Of a stretch of 64,000 bases of DNA, positions 17,456-26,981 are shown piece by piece. Origin of the DNA: Blautia obeum ATCC 29174 (GTDB lineage: Bacteria > Bacillota > Clostridia > Lachnospirales > Lachnospiraceae). The position numbers and the translations under genes are program-made. The stretch is taken from positions 594,501 through 658,500 of the forward strand of contig NZ_CP102265.1 in the NCBI RefSeq assembly GCF_025147765.1, read 5' to 3'. A model generated the notes under the pieces. It was given only the letters and a program-made list of their open reading frames with translations, searched no databases and was not told the origin of the DNA. Position 1 is the first letter of the stretch; each line of letters opens with the position of its first letter.

Positions 17456-17734
17456 TCACTCATCCCAGCCTTCGTAGAATCTGATATTTACGGAAATATT
17501 TCGTACAATATCTCCATCTTCCAGTTCCAGATCATCTTCATCAGAAACCGGAGGCAGCTGACAGTCATCTTCATCAAGCTCCAGAGAAATCCAGTTATAA
17601 GCAGCTTCGTTGGCTTCTTCTATAGCTTCATCCAGAGTTTCACCTTCACCGTAGCATTCAGCCAGATCCGGGAAAAAGCCTTTGTAAGTTCCCCTGTCTG
17701 TTTTGCGGAAAACCGCAGGATAAATAAATTTCAT
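17456..17734 (-). CDS. HicB-family protein without HicA
   Basis: 92 residues. The N-terminal part (YPAVFRKTDRGTYKGFFPDL...GEGETLDEAIEEANEA) is the HicB partial RNase-H fold. The C-terminus is very acidic (PPVSDEDDLELEDGD) and lacks an obvious HTH or ribbon-helix-helix DNA-binding region. No hicA toxin frame is found on either side (upstream gap ~200 bases, downstream ~50). It could be a solitary antitoxin or a HicB-like protein with another function. Confidence 0.82.
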   Translation of the reverse strand: MKFIYPAVFRKTDRGTYKGFFPDLAECYGEGETLDEAIEEANEAAYNWISLELDEDDCQLPPVSDEDDLELEDGDIVRNISVNIRFYEGWDE

Positions 17735-17938
17735 AATCTATATACTCCTTTGTATACACTGTTTGAGTAACAGCTGTAATCTTTCTAGTTCTTTAGTATA
17801 CCATATTCTGCAAAGTTTAAAAGAGGAAATCCTGCATTCTGAGTGGAAAAAAGTATGCAATTTTTATATAATAGAGGATAACAGAAAAAGATTTCACAGC
17901 CTGCGAAAAACAGGCCTGTACATACAGAGGAGAAAAAA

Positions 17939-18769
17939 TTGAGCATCAGATTAATTGCAAGTGATCTTGACGGGACTTTGTTGACAGATTGTAAGGAATT
18001 ATCACCAAAAACAAGAGAGGTACTGGATCTGGCAGTACAGCATGGAATATATATTGTACCGGCAACGGGCAGATCTTTTCATTCCATACCGGAAATGATC
18101 CGAAATTATCCGGGAGTGGAGTATGTGATCACGGCTAATGGAGGTGCTGTTTATTCGGTAAGAGAAGGAAAAAGAGTCTATCAGTGTCTCCTGGAAAAAG
18201 AGTCGGTGGAAGCTGCTATTGCAGTGCGAAAAAGAGAAAATATGGTCCTGGAAGTGGTGATTGACGGAGTGCCTTATGCAGAAGAGGCATATGTTAAAGA
18301 TCCGATACAATATCTGGCGACAGAGTATGGTGCGAAATACATTAAAGCTACCAGAAAGCCAGTAAAAGATATCTGCAGATTTGCACAGAAACATGCAGAA
18401 GAGCTGGACAGTATTTCTTTTGTTTGTCGTTATGAGGACAAAGAACGACTGTATACTTCGTTGGACAAAGAAATCCCCAATATCTATGTAACTTCATCTG
18501 TGCCAAATCTGATGGAAGTCGGACATATAGATGCAGGAAAGGGAAAGACGCTTCTGTGGCTTTTGAAAAAATTGGAGATTTCAACAGAGGAAGCAATGGC
18601 TTTTGGAGATGCGGATAATGATATCAGTATGCTGACGTCTGTAAAATATGGAATGGCGATGGGAAATGGCACAGAAAACTGCAGAAAAGCAGCCCCTTAT
18701 GTGACAGATACGAATGAAAAGGATGGTGTGGCGAAGGGAATTTTGAGGTTTCTATCAGAAGTAGAATAG
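17939..18769 (+). CDS. Cof-type HAD-IIB family phosphatase
   Basis: 276 residues, TTG start chosen by AGAGGAG seven bases before it and by the match of MSIRLIASDLDGTLL to family N-termini. Catalytic aspartates are D9 and D11; motif II is PATGRS; the C-terminal GKGKTLLWLLKKL and FGDADNDISML carry the lysine and metal-binding aspartates. The cap is of C2 type. Members dephosphorylate sugar phosphates, flavin or pyridoxal phosphates; the substrate is not predictable. Stands alone, before the trp T-box. Confidence 0.9.
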   Translation: MSIRLIASDLDGTLLTDCKELSPKTREVLDLAVQHGIYIVPATGRSFHSIPEMIRNYPGVEYVITANGGAVYSVREGKRVYQCLLEKESVEAAIAVRKRENMVLEVVIDGVPYAEEAYVKDPIQYLATEYGAKYIKATRKPVKDICRFAQKHAEELDSISFVCRYEDKERLYTSLDKEIPNIYVTSSVPNLMEVGHIDAGKGKTLLWLLKKLEISTEEAMAFGDADNDISMLTSVKYGMAMGNGTENCRKAAPYVTDTNEKDGVAKGILRFLSEVE

Positions 18770-18819
18770 ACTTTGCAGGCGGAGAATAGTGATGAAAATG
18801 TAAAATTTGTCTGACACTA

Positions 18820-18848
18820 TTGACAATGACAAAAAAACATGATATTTT
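18820..18848 (+). promoter_or_regulatory. Promoter of the trp operon
   Basis: TTGACA (18820-18825) and TATTTT (18843-18848) with a 17-base spacer stand just before the T-box leader. Confidence 0.7.
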
Positions 18849-18871
18849 ATAAAAAATTTAATTTAGCTAAT

Positions 18872-19147
18872 TAAACCGTTGAAGCGGAGATAAAAGCAGT
18901 TATGCGCGCACAGAGAGTCCGGGAGGGTGAGAGCCGGGTGGAAATGCAGGTTGCTAAATGGACCGCTGAGGGCACAGGGAAAGGCTTTTGTTTAGTATTC
19001 TGTGACGTAAGGCATACGTCAGTTGCCGGGAATATGCAGGTATTCCGCAAAGTGCACGGGTCGTTCCGTGAATCAGGGTGGCACCGCGGGTGAATTTTAA
19101 CGCTCGTCCTTGACAGAAGCAGGATTCTGTCATGGGCGGGCTTTTTT
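18872..19147 (+). ncRNA. Tryptophan T-box leader
   Basis: The T-box sequence AGGGTGGCACCGCG lies at 19075-19088. In Stem I, the specifier position reads TGG at 18959-18961, flanked as AAATGGACC; this is the tryptophan codon. The terminator is GCTCGTCCTTGACAGA / TCTGTCATGGGCGGGC followed by TTTTTT, ending at 19147. Uncharged tRNA-Trp should pair with specifier and T-box and stabilise the antiterminator. The downstream trpE agrees with the specifier. An open frame inside it is not a gene. Confidence 0.95.
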
Positions 19148-19227
19148 ATTATGACAGTTAAGGGAGTGCCTTTGGCACGGAACAACTGTCTTTCATTTTT
19201 TCAGAATCAGAAAAGGAGGTAAGATCC

Positions 19228-20712
19228 ATGTATCCTACGATAGAAGACATCAGAAAAATTGCAGCAAAAGGACAGTACAAAAGAGTTCCGGTCTGCCGCG
19301 AGGTATATGCAGACAGATACACTCCGGTAGAGGCTATGAGAACCTTAAGAAAAGCAAGCAGACATTGTTATCTGCTTGAGAGTGCCAGCCAGACAGAAGT
19401 ATGGGGAAGATATTCTTTCCTGGGATATGAACCAACAATGGAGATTACCTGTACGGATGGGCTTATGAAAATCCGGCATACAGAAGTGGCAGACAAAGAA
19501 GAAACTGTAAAAAAGGTAATGCATCCGGGTGATACATTAAGAGAAATCTTACGAGAGTATAAAAGTCCGGTGATAGAGGAGATGCCTCCATTTACGGGCG
19601 GACTTGTTGGATATTTTTCATACGATTATATCAAATACAGCGAACCCAAACTGAAGCTCGGAGAACACGAAGATCCGGATTTCAGAGACATGGATCTGAT
19701 GCTTTTTGATCAGGTGATCGCGTTTGATCATTACAGACAAAAGGTACTTCTGATCACAGGTGTTATGTTGGATGATTTGGAAAACTCTTACCAGAAAGCA
19801 GAAAAAAAGCTTGCAGAAATGGCAGATCTGATTCGAAATGGAGAAAAAGAAGAGTTTCGGCCATTGCAACTTGGCTCAACGATCAGTCCTCAGTTTCCTA
19901 AAGAAAAATATTGCAAAATGGTAGAAAAGGCAAAGCATTATATTCATGAAGGGGATATTTTTCAGGTGGTGCTTTCCAACCCGATGAGAGCAAAAGCCGA
20001 GGGTAGCCTGTTTGATACTTACAGGGTTCTGAGGGCAACCAATCCGTCTCCGTATATGTTCTATTTTTCCAGTGATGATATCGAAATTGCAGGTGCTTCC
20101 CCGGAAACACTTGTCAAGCTGGAAGACAAAAAACTGACTACTTTTCCACTGGCAGGAACAAGACCGAGAGGCAAGACAAAGCAGGAAGATCAGGAACTGG
20201 AAGAGGGACTTCTGAAAGACGAAAAGGAACTTGCAGAACACAATATGCTGGTGGATCTTGGGCGAAATGACATCGGAAGAATCAGCAGGATCGGAACGGT
20301 AGAAGTAGAAAAATATATGAGTGTGGAACACTTTTCACAGGTAATGCATATTGGTTCTACGGTTGCCGGAGAGCTTCGAGAAGATAAAGATGCGGTAGAT
20401 GCCGTGGACTCTATTTTACCGGCAGGAACGCTTTCCGGAGCACCGAAATTCAGGGCATGTCAGATTATTGAAGAACTGGAGCAGAGCAAACGAGGAATAT
20501 ACGGTGGAGCGATCGGATATCTTGATTTTGCGGGAAATCTGGATACCTGTATTGCAATCCGCCTGGTATATAAGAAAAATGGTGAGATCTGTATCCGCTC
20601 CGGTGCAGGAATCGTGGCAGACAGTGTTCCGGAAAAAGAGTTTGACGAGTGCTGCAACAAAGCAAGAGCCGTAGTTCTGGCAATCGAAAAGTCACAGGAG
20701 GGATTGGAATGA
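19228..20712 (+). CDS. trpE: Anthranilate synthase component I
   Basis: 494 residues. Makes anthranilate from chorismate with ammonia supplied by TrpG. The C-terminal chorismate-binding domain shows FQVVLSNPM, GASPETLVKL, FPLAGTRPRGK, EHNMLVDLGRNDIGR, LPAGTLSGAPK and RSGAGIVADSVPEKE. The N-terminal part includes YLLESASQTEVWGRYSFLG, whose LLES motif is the tryptophan feedback site of TrpE, favouring it over PabB. First gene of the trp operon, with AAAGGAGGTAAG before the ATG; its TGA overlaps the trpG ATG. Confidence 0.97.
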   Translation: MYPTIEDIRKIAAKGQYKRVPVCREVYADRYTPVEAMRTLRKASRHCYLLESASQTEVWGRYSFLGYEPTMEITCTDGLMKIRHTEVADKEETVKKVMHPGDTLREILREYKSPVIEEMPPFTGGLVGYFSYDYIKYSEPKLKLGEHEDPDFRDMDLMLFDQVIAFDHYRQKVLLITGVMLDDLENSYQKAEKKLAEMADLIRNGEKEEFRPLQLGSTISPQFPKEKYCKMVEKAKHYIHEGDIFQVVLSNPMRAKAEGSLFDTYRVLRATNPSPYMFYFSSDDIEIAGASPETLVKLEDKKLTTFPLAGTRPRGKTKQEDQELEEGLLKDEKELAEHNMLVDLGRNDIGRISRIGTVEVEKYMSVEHFSQVMHIGSTVAGELREDKDAVDAVDSILPAGTLSGAPKFRACQIIEELEQSKRGIYGGAIGYLDFAGNLDTCIAIRLVYKKNGEICIRSGAGIVADSVPEKEFDECCNKARAVVLAIEKSQEGLE

Positions 20713-21284
20713 TCGTACTGATTGATAATTATGACAGTTTTTCTTATAACGTATATCAGTTGATCGGTTCTGTAGAACCTGATATAAAAGTTGTTCGAAA
20801 CGATGAATATACAGTCAAAGAAATTGAAGCAATGAGACCGGAAGCCCTGATCATTTCACCGGGCCCCGGAAAACCGTCAGATGCAGGAATCTGCATAGAG
20901 GCAATCAGATATTTTGTAGGAAGACTTCCGATTCTTGGGATCTGTCTGGGACATCAGGCAATCTGTGAGGCTTTTGGCGGAGAAGTTTCTTATGCGAAAG
21001 AGCTGATGCATGGAAAGAAAAAAACGATTTATACGGTAGGAAAGAGCAGGATTTTTGAGGGACTGGGAGACAGCTTTCAGGCAGCCAGATATCATTCACT
21101 GGCAGCATTAAAAGATAAATTGCCGGATGTACTTAAGGTTACGGCAGAGGCAGAAGATGGCGAGATTATGGCGGTAGAACATACAGAATATCCAATTTAT
21201 GGAGTACAGTTTCATCCAGAATCTGTTATGACGCCGGATGGAAAAAAGATGATAGAAAATTTTATAAATGTTGTAAGAGCATAG
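20709..21284 (+). CDS. trpG: Anthranilate synthase component II (glutamine amidotransferase)
   Basis: 191 residues. ATG at 20709 chosen because it overlaps the trpE stop as ATGA and gives the family N-terminus MIVLIDNYDSFSYN. Class I glutamine amidotransferase: catalytic cysteine 79 in GICLGHQ, and the histidine/glutamate pair in VQFHPESV. SPGPGKP is the oxyanion-strand motif. Not fused to trpD, unlike enterobacteria. Confidence 0.96.
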   Translation: MIVLIDNYDSFSYNVYQLIGSVEPDIKVVRNDEYTVKEIEAMRPEALIISPGPGKPSDAGICIEAIRYFVGRLPILGICLGHQAICEAFGGEVSYAKELMHGKKKTIYTVGKSRIFEGLGDSFQAARYHSLAALKDKLPDVLKVTAEAEDGEIMAVEHTEYPIYGVQFHPESVMTPDGKKMIENFINVVRA

Positions 21285-21301
21285 ACAAGGAGAAAACTAA
21301 A

Positions 21302-22312
21302 ATGATCAAAGAAGCAATCATAAAACTTTCCCAAAAAGAAGATCTGACATATCAGGAAGCAGAAAGCGTTATGGACGAAATTATGAGTGGACAGGCAACA
21401 CCGGTTCAGATGTCTTCTTATCTCACGGCACTTTCCATGAAGGGAGAAACGATTGATGAGATTACTGCTTCAGCAGCAGGAATGAGAGCACATTGTATCA
21501 AACTACTGCATGATCTGGATGTTCTAGAAATCGTTGGAACCGGCGGTGACGGAGCCAATTCTTTTAATATTTCGACGACCTCTTCTCTGGTGATCGCTGC
21601 AGGAGGAATATCGGTTGCAAAGCATGGAAATCGTGCCGCATCATCTAAAAGTGGGGCAGCAGATGTCCTTGAGGCACTTGGGGTAAATATTACAATTCCA
21701 CCGGAAAAGAGTGCTGAACTCCTGAAAAAAATTAATATCTGTTTCCTGTTTGCACAGAATTATCACATTGCTATGAAGTATGTAGCACCAATCCGTAAAG
21801 AACTTGGAATCCGTACTGTGTTTAATATTCTTGGACCTTTAAGTAATCCGGCAGGAGCAAATATGGAACTTATGGGTGTGTTTGATCAGACGCTTGTAGA
21901 GCCACTTGCGCAGGTTATGGCAAAGCTTGGCGTGACAAAAGGAATGGTTGTTTTCGGACAGGATAAACTGGATGAGATTTCTATGAGTGCCCCAACTTCT
22001 GTATGCGAGATCAAGGATGGCTGGTTCCAGTCTTATGAGATCACGCCGGAGCAGTTTGGATATGAGAGATGCAGTAAAGATGATCTGGTAGGTGGTACAC
22101 CGGCAGAAAATGCAGAGATTACAAAGAAGATTCTGAAAGGTGAAGAAAGGGGACCGAAGCGTCAGGCAGTCTGCCTCAATGCAGGAGCGGCTCTGTATAT
22201 CGCCGGTAAAGCAGAATCTATAGAAAAAGGTGTACGAATGGCAGAAGAGCTGATTGACAGTGGAGCAGCTTTAAGAAAATTAGAGGAGTTCATCACCTGC
22301 TCCAATGCTTAA
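21302..22312 (+). CDS. trpD: Anthranilate phosphoribosyltransferase
   Basis: 336 residues. Transfers phosphoribose from PRPP to anthranilate. Visible motifs are VGTGGDGANSFNIST (PRPP-binding), KHGNRAASSKSGAADVLEALG and NILGPLSNPA. AAGGAG precedes the ATG; 17 bases after trpG. Confidence 0.97.
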   Translation: MIKEAIIKLSQKEDLTYQEAESVMDEIMSGQATPVQMSSYLTALSMKGETIDEITASAAGMRAHCIKLLHDLDVLEIVGTGGDGANSFNISTTSSLVIAAGGISVAKHGNRAASSKSGAADVLEALGVNITIPPEKSAELLKKINICFLFAQNYHIAMKYVAPIRKELGIRTVFNILGPLSNPAGANMELMGVFDQTLVEPLAQVMAKLGVTKGMVVFGQDKLDEISMSAPTSVCEIKDGWFQSYEITPEQFGYERCSKDDLVGGTPAENAEITKKILKGEERGPKRQAVCLNAGAALYIAGKAESIEKGVRMAEELIDSGAALRKLEEFITCSNA

Positions 22313-22389
22313 GTGTTATAATAAAAAAGTCAGTGTATTAAATAAGAATATGAGATACCTGGACTTTATAAAGAAAAGAGAATTCAAAG

Positions 22390-23226
22390 ATGAACATATT
22401 AAATGAGATTGCCGAAAAAACAAGGGAACGTATCGAGAAAGACAAAATAGAAATGCCAAGAGAAGACCTGATCCGTGAGATTCAGCAAAAAAAGGTACAG
22501 ATGCTGCTGAATCCGCTGATCCAGTCGGAGACAGCAAAAACACCGCACAGTTTTTATCAGGCACTGAAAAAACCTGGAATGTCCTATATCTGTGAGGTCA
22601 AAAAAGCATCCCCTTCCAAAGGACTGATTGCACCGGATTTTCCGTATCTGGATATTGCAAAAGAGTATAAGGCGGCCGGAGCAGTAGCAATTTCCTGTCT
22701 GACAGAGCCATTTTATTTCCAGGGATCAGATCAGTATTTGTGGGAAATTGCATCCGAAGTGGACATTCCGGTACTTCGAAAAGATTTTGTGATCGATGAT
22801 TATATGATTCTGCAGGCGGCCGCTTATGGTGCCGCAGCTGTACTTCTGATCTGCGCGCTGCTTGATGATACACAGCTTCGTGAATACCGGGAAATGGCAG
22901 AAGATCTTGGAATGGATGCTCTGGTTGAAGCGCATGACGCACAGGAAGTAGAAAGAGCTTTAAAGAGCGGTGCCAGAATCATTGGAGTGAATAACCGTGA
23001 TCTGAAAACGTTTGAGGTGGATATGGAAAACAGTATCCGGCTTCGTAAACTGGCACCGGAAAATGTGATTTTTGTATCCGAAAGCGGTATCCGTACCGCT
23101 GATGATATAAAAAAACTGCACGATAATCAGATTGAGGCAGTGCTGATCGGGGAGACTCTGATGAGAAGTAAAGACAAAAAAGCAGCTCTGGAAGAGTTGA
23201 ATGGAGCACCTCTGGCAGAAGAATAA
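22390..23226 (+). CDS. trpC: Indole-3-glycerol phosphate synthase
   Basis: 278 residues, single-function TIM barrel. CEVKKASPSKGLI holds the catalytic lysine, then CLTEPFYFQGS, VLRKDFVIDDYMI, GVNNRDLKTFEVD and FVSESGI. Converts CdRP to indole-glycerol phosphate. Follows trpD by 77 bases with a weak AAGAGA ribosome binding site, which may lower its translation. Confidence 0.97.
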   Translation: MNILNEIAEKTRERIEKDKIEMPREDLIREIQQKKVQMLLNPLIQSETAKTPHSFYQALKKPGMSYICEVKKASPSKGLIAPDFPYLDIAKEYKAAGAVAISCLTEPFYFQGSDQYLWEIASEVDIPVLRKDFVIDDYMILQAAAYGAAAVLLICALLDDTQLREYREMAEDLGMDALVEAHDAQEVERALKSGARIIGVNNRDLKTFEVDMENSIRLRKLAPENVIFVSESGIRTADDIKKLHDNQIEAVLIGETLMRSKDKKAALEELNGAPLAEE

Positions 23227-23246
23227 AAACAACAGAGATATAGAAG

Positions 23247-23873
23247 ATGAGAATAGAAAATCGCATAAAAACAAAAATCAAAATATGTGGTCTCAGACGC
23301 AGAGAAGACATCCTGGCAGTGAATGAGTCTGGCCCGGATTACTGTGGATTTATTATAGAATTTCCAAAGAGCTTCCGGAGTGTAACGGCAGAGAAAGTCC
23401 GGGAACTGGTAAAAGAACTTTCACCGGAAATCCAGCCGGTCGGAGTATTTGTAAATGCTTCAATGGAACTGGTTACAGGGCTTCTGAATGATGGAACACT
23501 TGCAGCAGCACAGCTTCATGGACAGGAAGATGAAACTTACATCAGAGAATTAAAACAGTTATCAGATAAGCCCATTATCAAAGCTTTTTCTGTAAAAACA
23601 GCAGAAGATATTGAAAAAGCAGTACAGAGTCCGGCGGATTATATTCTTCTGGATCAGGGCAGTGGAGGAACAGGAAAGACATTCGACTGGTCATTGATTC
23701 CGGAAATAGAGCGACCGTTTTTTCTTGCCGGGGGAATCGGTGCTTTGAATATGAAACAGGCGATTTATGAAATCCGGCCATATGCTGTGGACCTAAGCAG
23801 CAGTGTAGAGACAGAAAAGTGGAAAGATCCGAAAAAGATCCGGCAAGTTGTGGATATCGTAAGAAGAATTTGA
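23247..23873 (+). CDS. trpF: Phosphoribosylanthranilate isomerase
   Basis: 208 residues. Starts with the catalytic segment KIKICGLRRREDI (cysteine base), then AAQLHGQED, DYILLDQGSGGTGKTFDW with the general acid aspartate, and FFLAGGIGALNM. Separate from trpC, as is usual in Clostridia. Twenty bases after trpC. Confidence 0.96.
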   Translation: MRIENRIKTKIKICGLRRREDILAVNESGPDYCGFIIEFPKSFRSVTAEKVRELVKELSPEIQPVGVFVNASMELVTGLLNDGTLAAAQLHGQEDETYIRELKQLSDKPIIKAFSVKTAEDIEKAVQSPADYILLDQGSGGTGKTFDWSLIPEIERPFFLAGGIGALNMKQAIYEIRPYAVDLSSSVETEKWKDPKKIRQVVDIVRRI

Positions 23874-23884
23874 GGAGAATATAA

Positions 23885-25069
23885 ATGTCAAAAGGAAGAT
23901 TTGGAATACATGGAGGGCAGTACATTCCGGAGACACTGATGAATGCAGTGCTAGAACTGGAAGAAGCATATAATCATTACAAAGATGATCTGGAATTCAA
24001 CCGTGAACTGACAGATTTACTGAACAATTATGCAGGTCGTCCGTCACGTCTGTACTACGCAGTACACATGACAGAAGACCTCGGTGGAGCAAAAGTTTAT
24101 CTGAAACGTGAGGATCTGAATCATACCGGAGCACACAAGATCAACAACGTTCTGGGACAGGTTTTACTTGCCAAAAAGATGGGAAAAACGCGTGTTATCG
24201 CAGAGACCGGAGCCGGACAGCACGGTGTTGCGACAGCGACAGCAGCCGCTCTTATGGGCATGGAATGTGAAGTCTTCATGGGTAAAGAAGATACCGAACG
24301 TCAGGCACTGAACGTATACAGAATGCGCCTTCTGGGAGCCAAAGTACATGCCGTTACATCTGGAACTGCAACCCTGAAAGATGCCGTTTCTGAGACGATG
24401 AGAGAGTGGACAAACCGTGTTTCCGATACACATTATGTGCTCGGATCTGTCATGGGACCGCACCCATTTCCGACAATTGTTCGTGATTTCCAGGCAGTTA
24501 TTTCCAAGGAGATCAAAGAACAGATTCTGGAAAAAGAAGGAAAACTTCCGGATGCTGTACTTGCCTGTGTTGGCGGTGGTTCCAATGCAATCGGAACTTT
24601 CTACAACTTTATTGAGGACGAGGGAGTTCGCCTGATTGGTTGTGAGGCAGCTGGACGCGGTGTCAATACTGCTGAGACTGCAGCAACGATCGCAACCGGA
24701 AAACTTGGTATTTTCCACGGTATGAAGTCTTATTTCTGCCAGGATGAGTATGGTCAGATCGCACCGGTTTATTCCATCTCCGCCGGTCTGGATTACCCGG
24801 GTGTTGGACCGGAACATGCACATCTTTATGATATCGGCCGAGCAGAATATGTGCCGGTAACAGACGACGAAGCAGTAGATGCATTTGAATATCTGTCAAG
24901 AACAGAAGGTATTATTCCGGCAATCGAGAGTGCTCATGCAGTTGCCTACGCGAGAAAGATCGTACCGCAGATGCGTAAAGATCAGATTGTAGTTATCACC
25001 ATTTCCGGACGAGGAGACAAGGACTGTGCAGCAATTGCACGTTACAGAGGGGAGGATATCCATGAATAA
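23885..25069 (+). CDS. trpB: Tryptophan synthase beta chain
   Basis: 394 residues, TrpB1 type. The PLP lysine is residue 85 in HTGAHKINN. Other motifs are RVIAETGAGQHGVA, GGGSNAIG (phosphate loop), YPGVGPEHA and GRGDKD. Condenses indole with serine. Its N-terminus FGIHGGQYIPETLMNA fits the TrpA-dependent type. TrpA overlaps its end. Confidence 0.97.
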   Translation: MSKGRFGIHGGQYIPETLMNAVLELEEAYNHYKDDLEFNRELTDLLNNYAGRPSRLYYAVHMTEDLGGAKVYLKREDLNHTGAHKINNVLGQVLLAKKMGKTRVIAETGAGQHGVATATAAALMGMECEVFMGKEDTERQALNVYRMRLLGAKVHAVTSGTATLKDAVSETMREWTNRVSDTHYVLGSVMGPHPFPTIVRDFQAVISKEIKEQILEKEGKLPDAVLACVGGGSNAIGTFYNFIEDEGVRLIGCEAAGRGVNTAETAATIATGKLGIFHGMKSYFCQDEYGQIAPVYSISAGLDYPGVGPEHAHLYDIGRAEYVPVTDDEAVDAFEYLSRTEGIIPAIESAHAVAYARKIVPQMRKDQIVVITISGRGDKDCAAIARYRGEDIHE

Positions 25070-25835
25070 GAAAATTACAGAAGCATTTGCAAAGGGAAAA
25101 GCATTTATCCCGTTTGTTACCTGCGGGGATCCGTCCCTTGATGTTACCGAAAAAATTGTTTATGCCATGGAAGAAGCAGGTGCAGATCTGATCGAACTTG
25201 GTATTCCATTTTCTGATCCGACAGCAGAAGGACCTGTTATCCAGGGTGCAAACCTGCGTGCTCTGTCCGGTGGAGTTACCACAGATAAAGTCTTTGATAT
25301 GGTAGAAAAAATCCGCAAAAACAGTTCCATCCCGATGGTATTTATGACCTATGCGAATGTTGTTTTTTCTTATGGAATCGAGCGTTTTTGCAAGAGAGCA
25401 GCAGAGGTTGGAATGGATGGAATGATCCTTCCGGATGTTCCTTTTGAAGAAAAAGAAGAGTTCGCATCTGTTGCAGAGAAGTATGGACTGGATCTGATCT
25501 CTTTGATCGCACCGACTTCTCATGAGAGAATTTCAATGATCGCAAAAGAAGCAGAAGGTTTTGTTTACTGTGTATCTTCACTTGGAGTTACCGGTATGCG
25601 AAGTCAGATCACGACGGATATTGGAGCTATGGTGGAACTGGTTAAGGCACAGAAAGATATTCCATGTGCGGTAGGATTTGGTATTTCTACACCAGAGCAG
25701 GCGAAGAAGATAGCGGCGCAGGCTGATGGTGTTATTGTAGGTTCCGCGATCGTCAAACTTTGCGAGACGCATGGGGCTGAGTGCGTGCCATATATAGGAG
25801 AATATGTGAAGTCGATGAAAGATGCGATAAGATAA
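25062..25835 (+). CDS. trpA: Tryptophan synthase alpha chain
   Basis: 257 residues from ATG 25062, which has GGGGAGG before it and overlaps the trpB stop by 8 bases; an in-frame upstream start at 25026 lies deep in trpB and has no such site. Cleaves indole-glycerol phosphate. Catalytic glutamate in ADLIELGIPFSDP and aspartate in GMILPDVPFEE; phosphate loop VGFGISTPEQ and GVIVGSAIV. Last gene of the operon; no clear terminator follows. Confidence 0.96.
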   Translation: MNKKITEAFAKGKAFIPFVTCGDPSLDVTEKIVYAMEEAGADLIELGIPFSDPTAEGPVIQGANLRALSGGVTTDKVFDMVEKIRKNSSIPMVFMTYANVVFSYGIERFCKRAAEVGMDGMILPDVPFEEKEEFASVAEKYGLDLISLIAPTSHERISMIAKEAEGFVYCVSSLGVTGMRSQITTDIGAMVELVKAQKDIPCAVGFGISTPEQAKKIAAQADGVIVGSAIVKLCETHGAECVPYIGEYVKSMKDAIR

Positions 25836-25977
25836 AATAAAGGATTCCCGGTGAGACCACTTATTTTCCCTTGCTTGTAAAAGGAATATCTTCATGTTAT
25901 GATATAAATTAATTGAAAATAGTTAATTTTGTTTGTATAAATGTCATCAAAAACGATTACAGGAAAGAGGTTATGAC

Positions 25978-26796
25978 ATGGAATTCCAGCATGAACTGGT
26001 GATCCCGGATGAGGGATTGCCGTTTAAATTTTTCTTATTTGAAGGGAGCCAGGGGAATTATGTGAGAGAAAAACACTGGCATACATCCATCGAAATCTTT
26101 GCCGTGATGGAAGGCTCTCTTACATTTTATTTAAATGATGAAAAACATCCGCTCAAAGCAGGGGAGCTGATGATCATTAACTCCAACGAAGTACATTCGA
26201 TAGATTCCCCGGAGGAAAATCATACAGCAGTCCTTCAGATTCCGCTGAAACAGTTCGAGGATTATTTTACCGCACATCGTTTTATCCGATTTGCAGCAAA
26301 TGAGCAGGAGACGGATTCACAGCTCTGGCGGTTGATACGGGAAATGTATAAATTATACGGCAAGCGAGGAACCGGGTATGAGTTTAAGATTCGTTCCTTT
26401 TATTATGATGTATTGTATCTGCTGGTCAACCATTACCGTCTGGATGAGGCGGGAGAGCAGGAAGTGCGCCACAGCCGCCGTCTGGATGCGCTTGCAAGAA
26501 TTACTTCCTATATGAGAGAGCATTATCAGGAAGAACTCAAACTGACTGATGTGGCGAATATGTTCGGTTATTCCGATGCATATTTATCCAGAATGTTTCA
26601 GAAATATGCAAATGTCAATTTTAAGACGTATCTGCAGGATATTCGTATGACCTATGCGTATCGGGAACTTCTGAATTCTGATAAGACGATCAGTCAGATT
26701 GCAATGGATAACGGATTTAGCAGCAGTCGTGCATTTACAAGAGAATTCCAGAAACGATATGGTATTTTGCCAAGTGAAGTTGAAAGAGAAAAATAA
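25978..26796 (+). CDS. AraC family transcriptional regulator
   Basis: 272 residues from ATG 25978 (AAGAGG upstream); the upstream in-frame start at 25933 has no site. N-terminal cupin sensor (YVREKHWHTSIEIFAVMEG, LKAGELMIINSNEVHSI) and C-terminal double HTH (LKLTDVANMFGYSDAYLSRM, ISQIAMDNGFSSSRAFTREF). It precedes a DUF4867/isomerase/kinase cluster in the same direction, so it probably activates that cluster in response to a sugar. Confidence 0.9.
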   Translation: MEFQHELVIPDEGLPFKFFLFEGSQGNYVREKHWHTSIEIFAVMEGSLTFYLNDEKHPLKAGELMIINSNEVHSIDSPEENHTAVLQIPLKQFEDYFTAHRFIRFAANEQETDSQLWRLIREMYKLYGKRGTGYEFKIRSFYYDVLYLLVNHYRLDEAGEQEVRHSRRLDALARITSYMREHYQEELKLTDVANMFGYSDAYLSRMFQKYANVNFKTYLQDIRMTYAYRELLNSDKTISQIAMDNGFSSSRAFTREFQKRYGILPSEVEREK

Positions 26797-26810
26797 AGAA
26801 TAAAAATACA

Positions 26811-26842
26811 AAAACAGGCGAATCAGAAACGCCTGTTTTTTA
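26811..26842 (+). terminator. Terminator of the AraC-type regulator gene
   Basis: ACAGGCG and CGCCTGT enclose 9 bases and are followed by TTTTTAT. It separates the regulator from the sugar genes, which then need their own promoter in 26843-26981. Confidence 0.88.
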
Positions 26843-26981
26843 TGTGTTTATCAAACAGTTTATGAAATTGGAAAAATACAAAGGTCAAAAAAGTGCACTA
26901 AAGAGGACAAAAAAACTGGCGAAAGGAAAAGGACTTCATGATATGATGGTTTCAACATAAAAATAAAGGAGGTAACTTCAG

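Noticed and set aside
18902..19093. 63-codon frame
   Set aside because: Lies wholly inside the T-box leader RNA.
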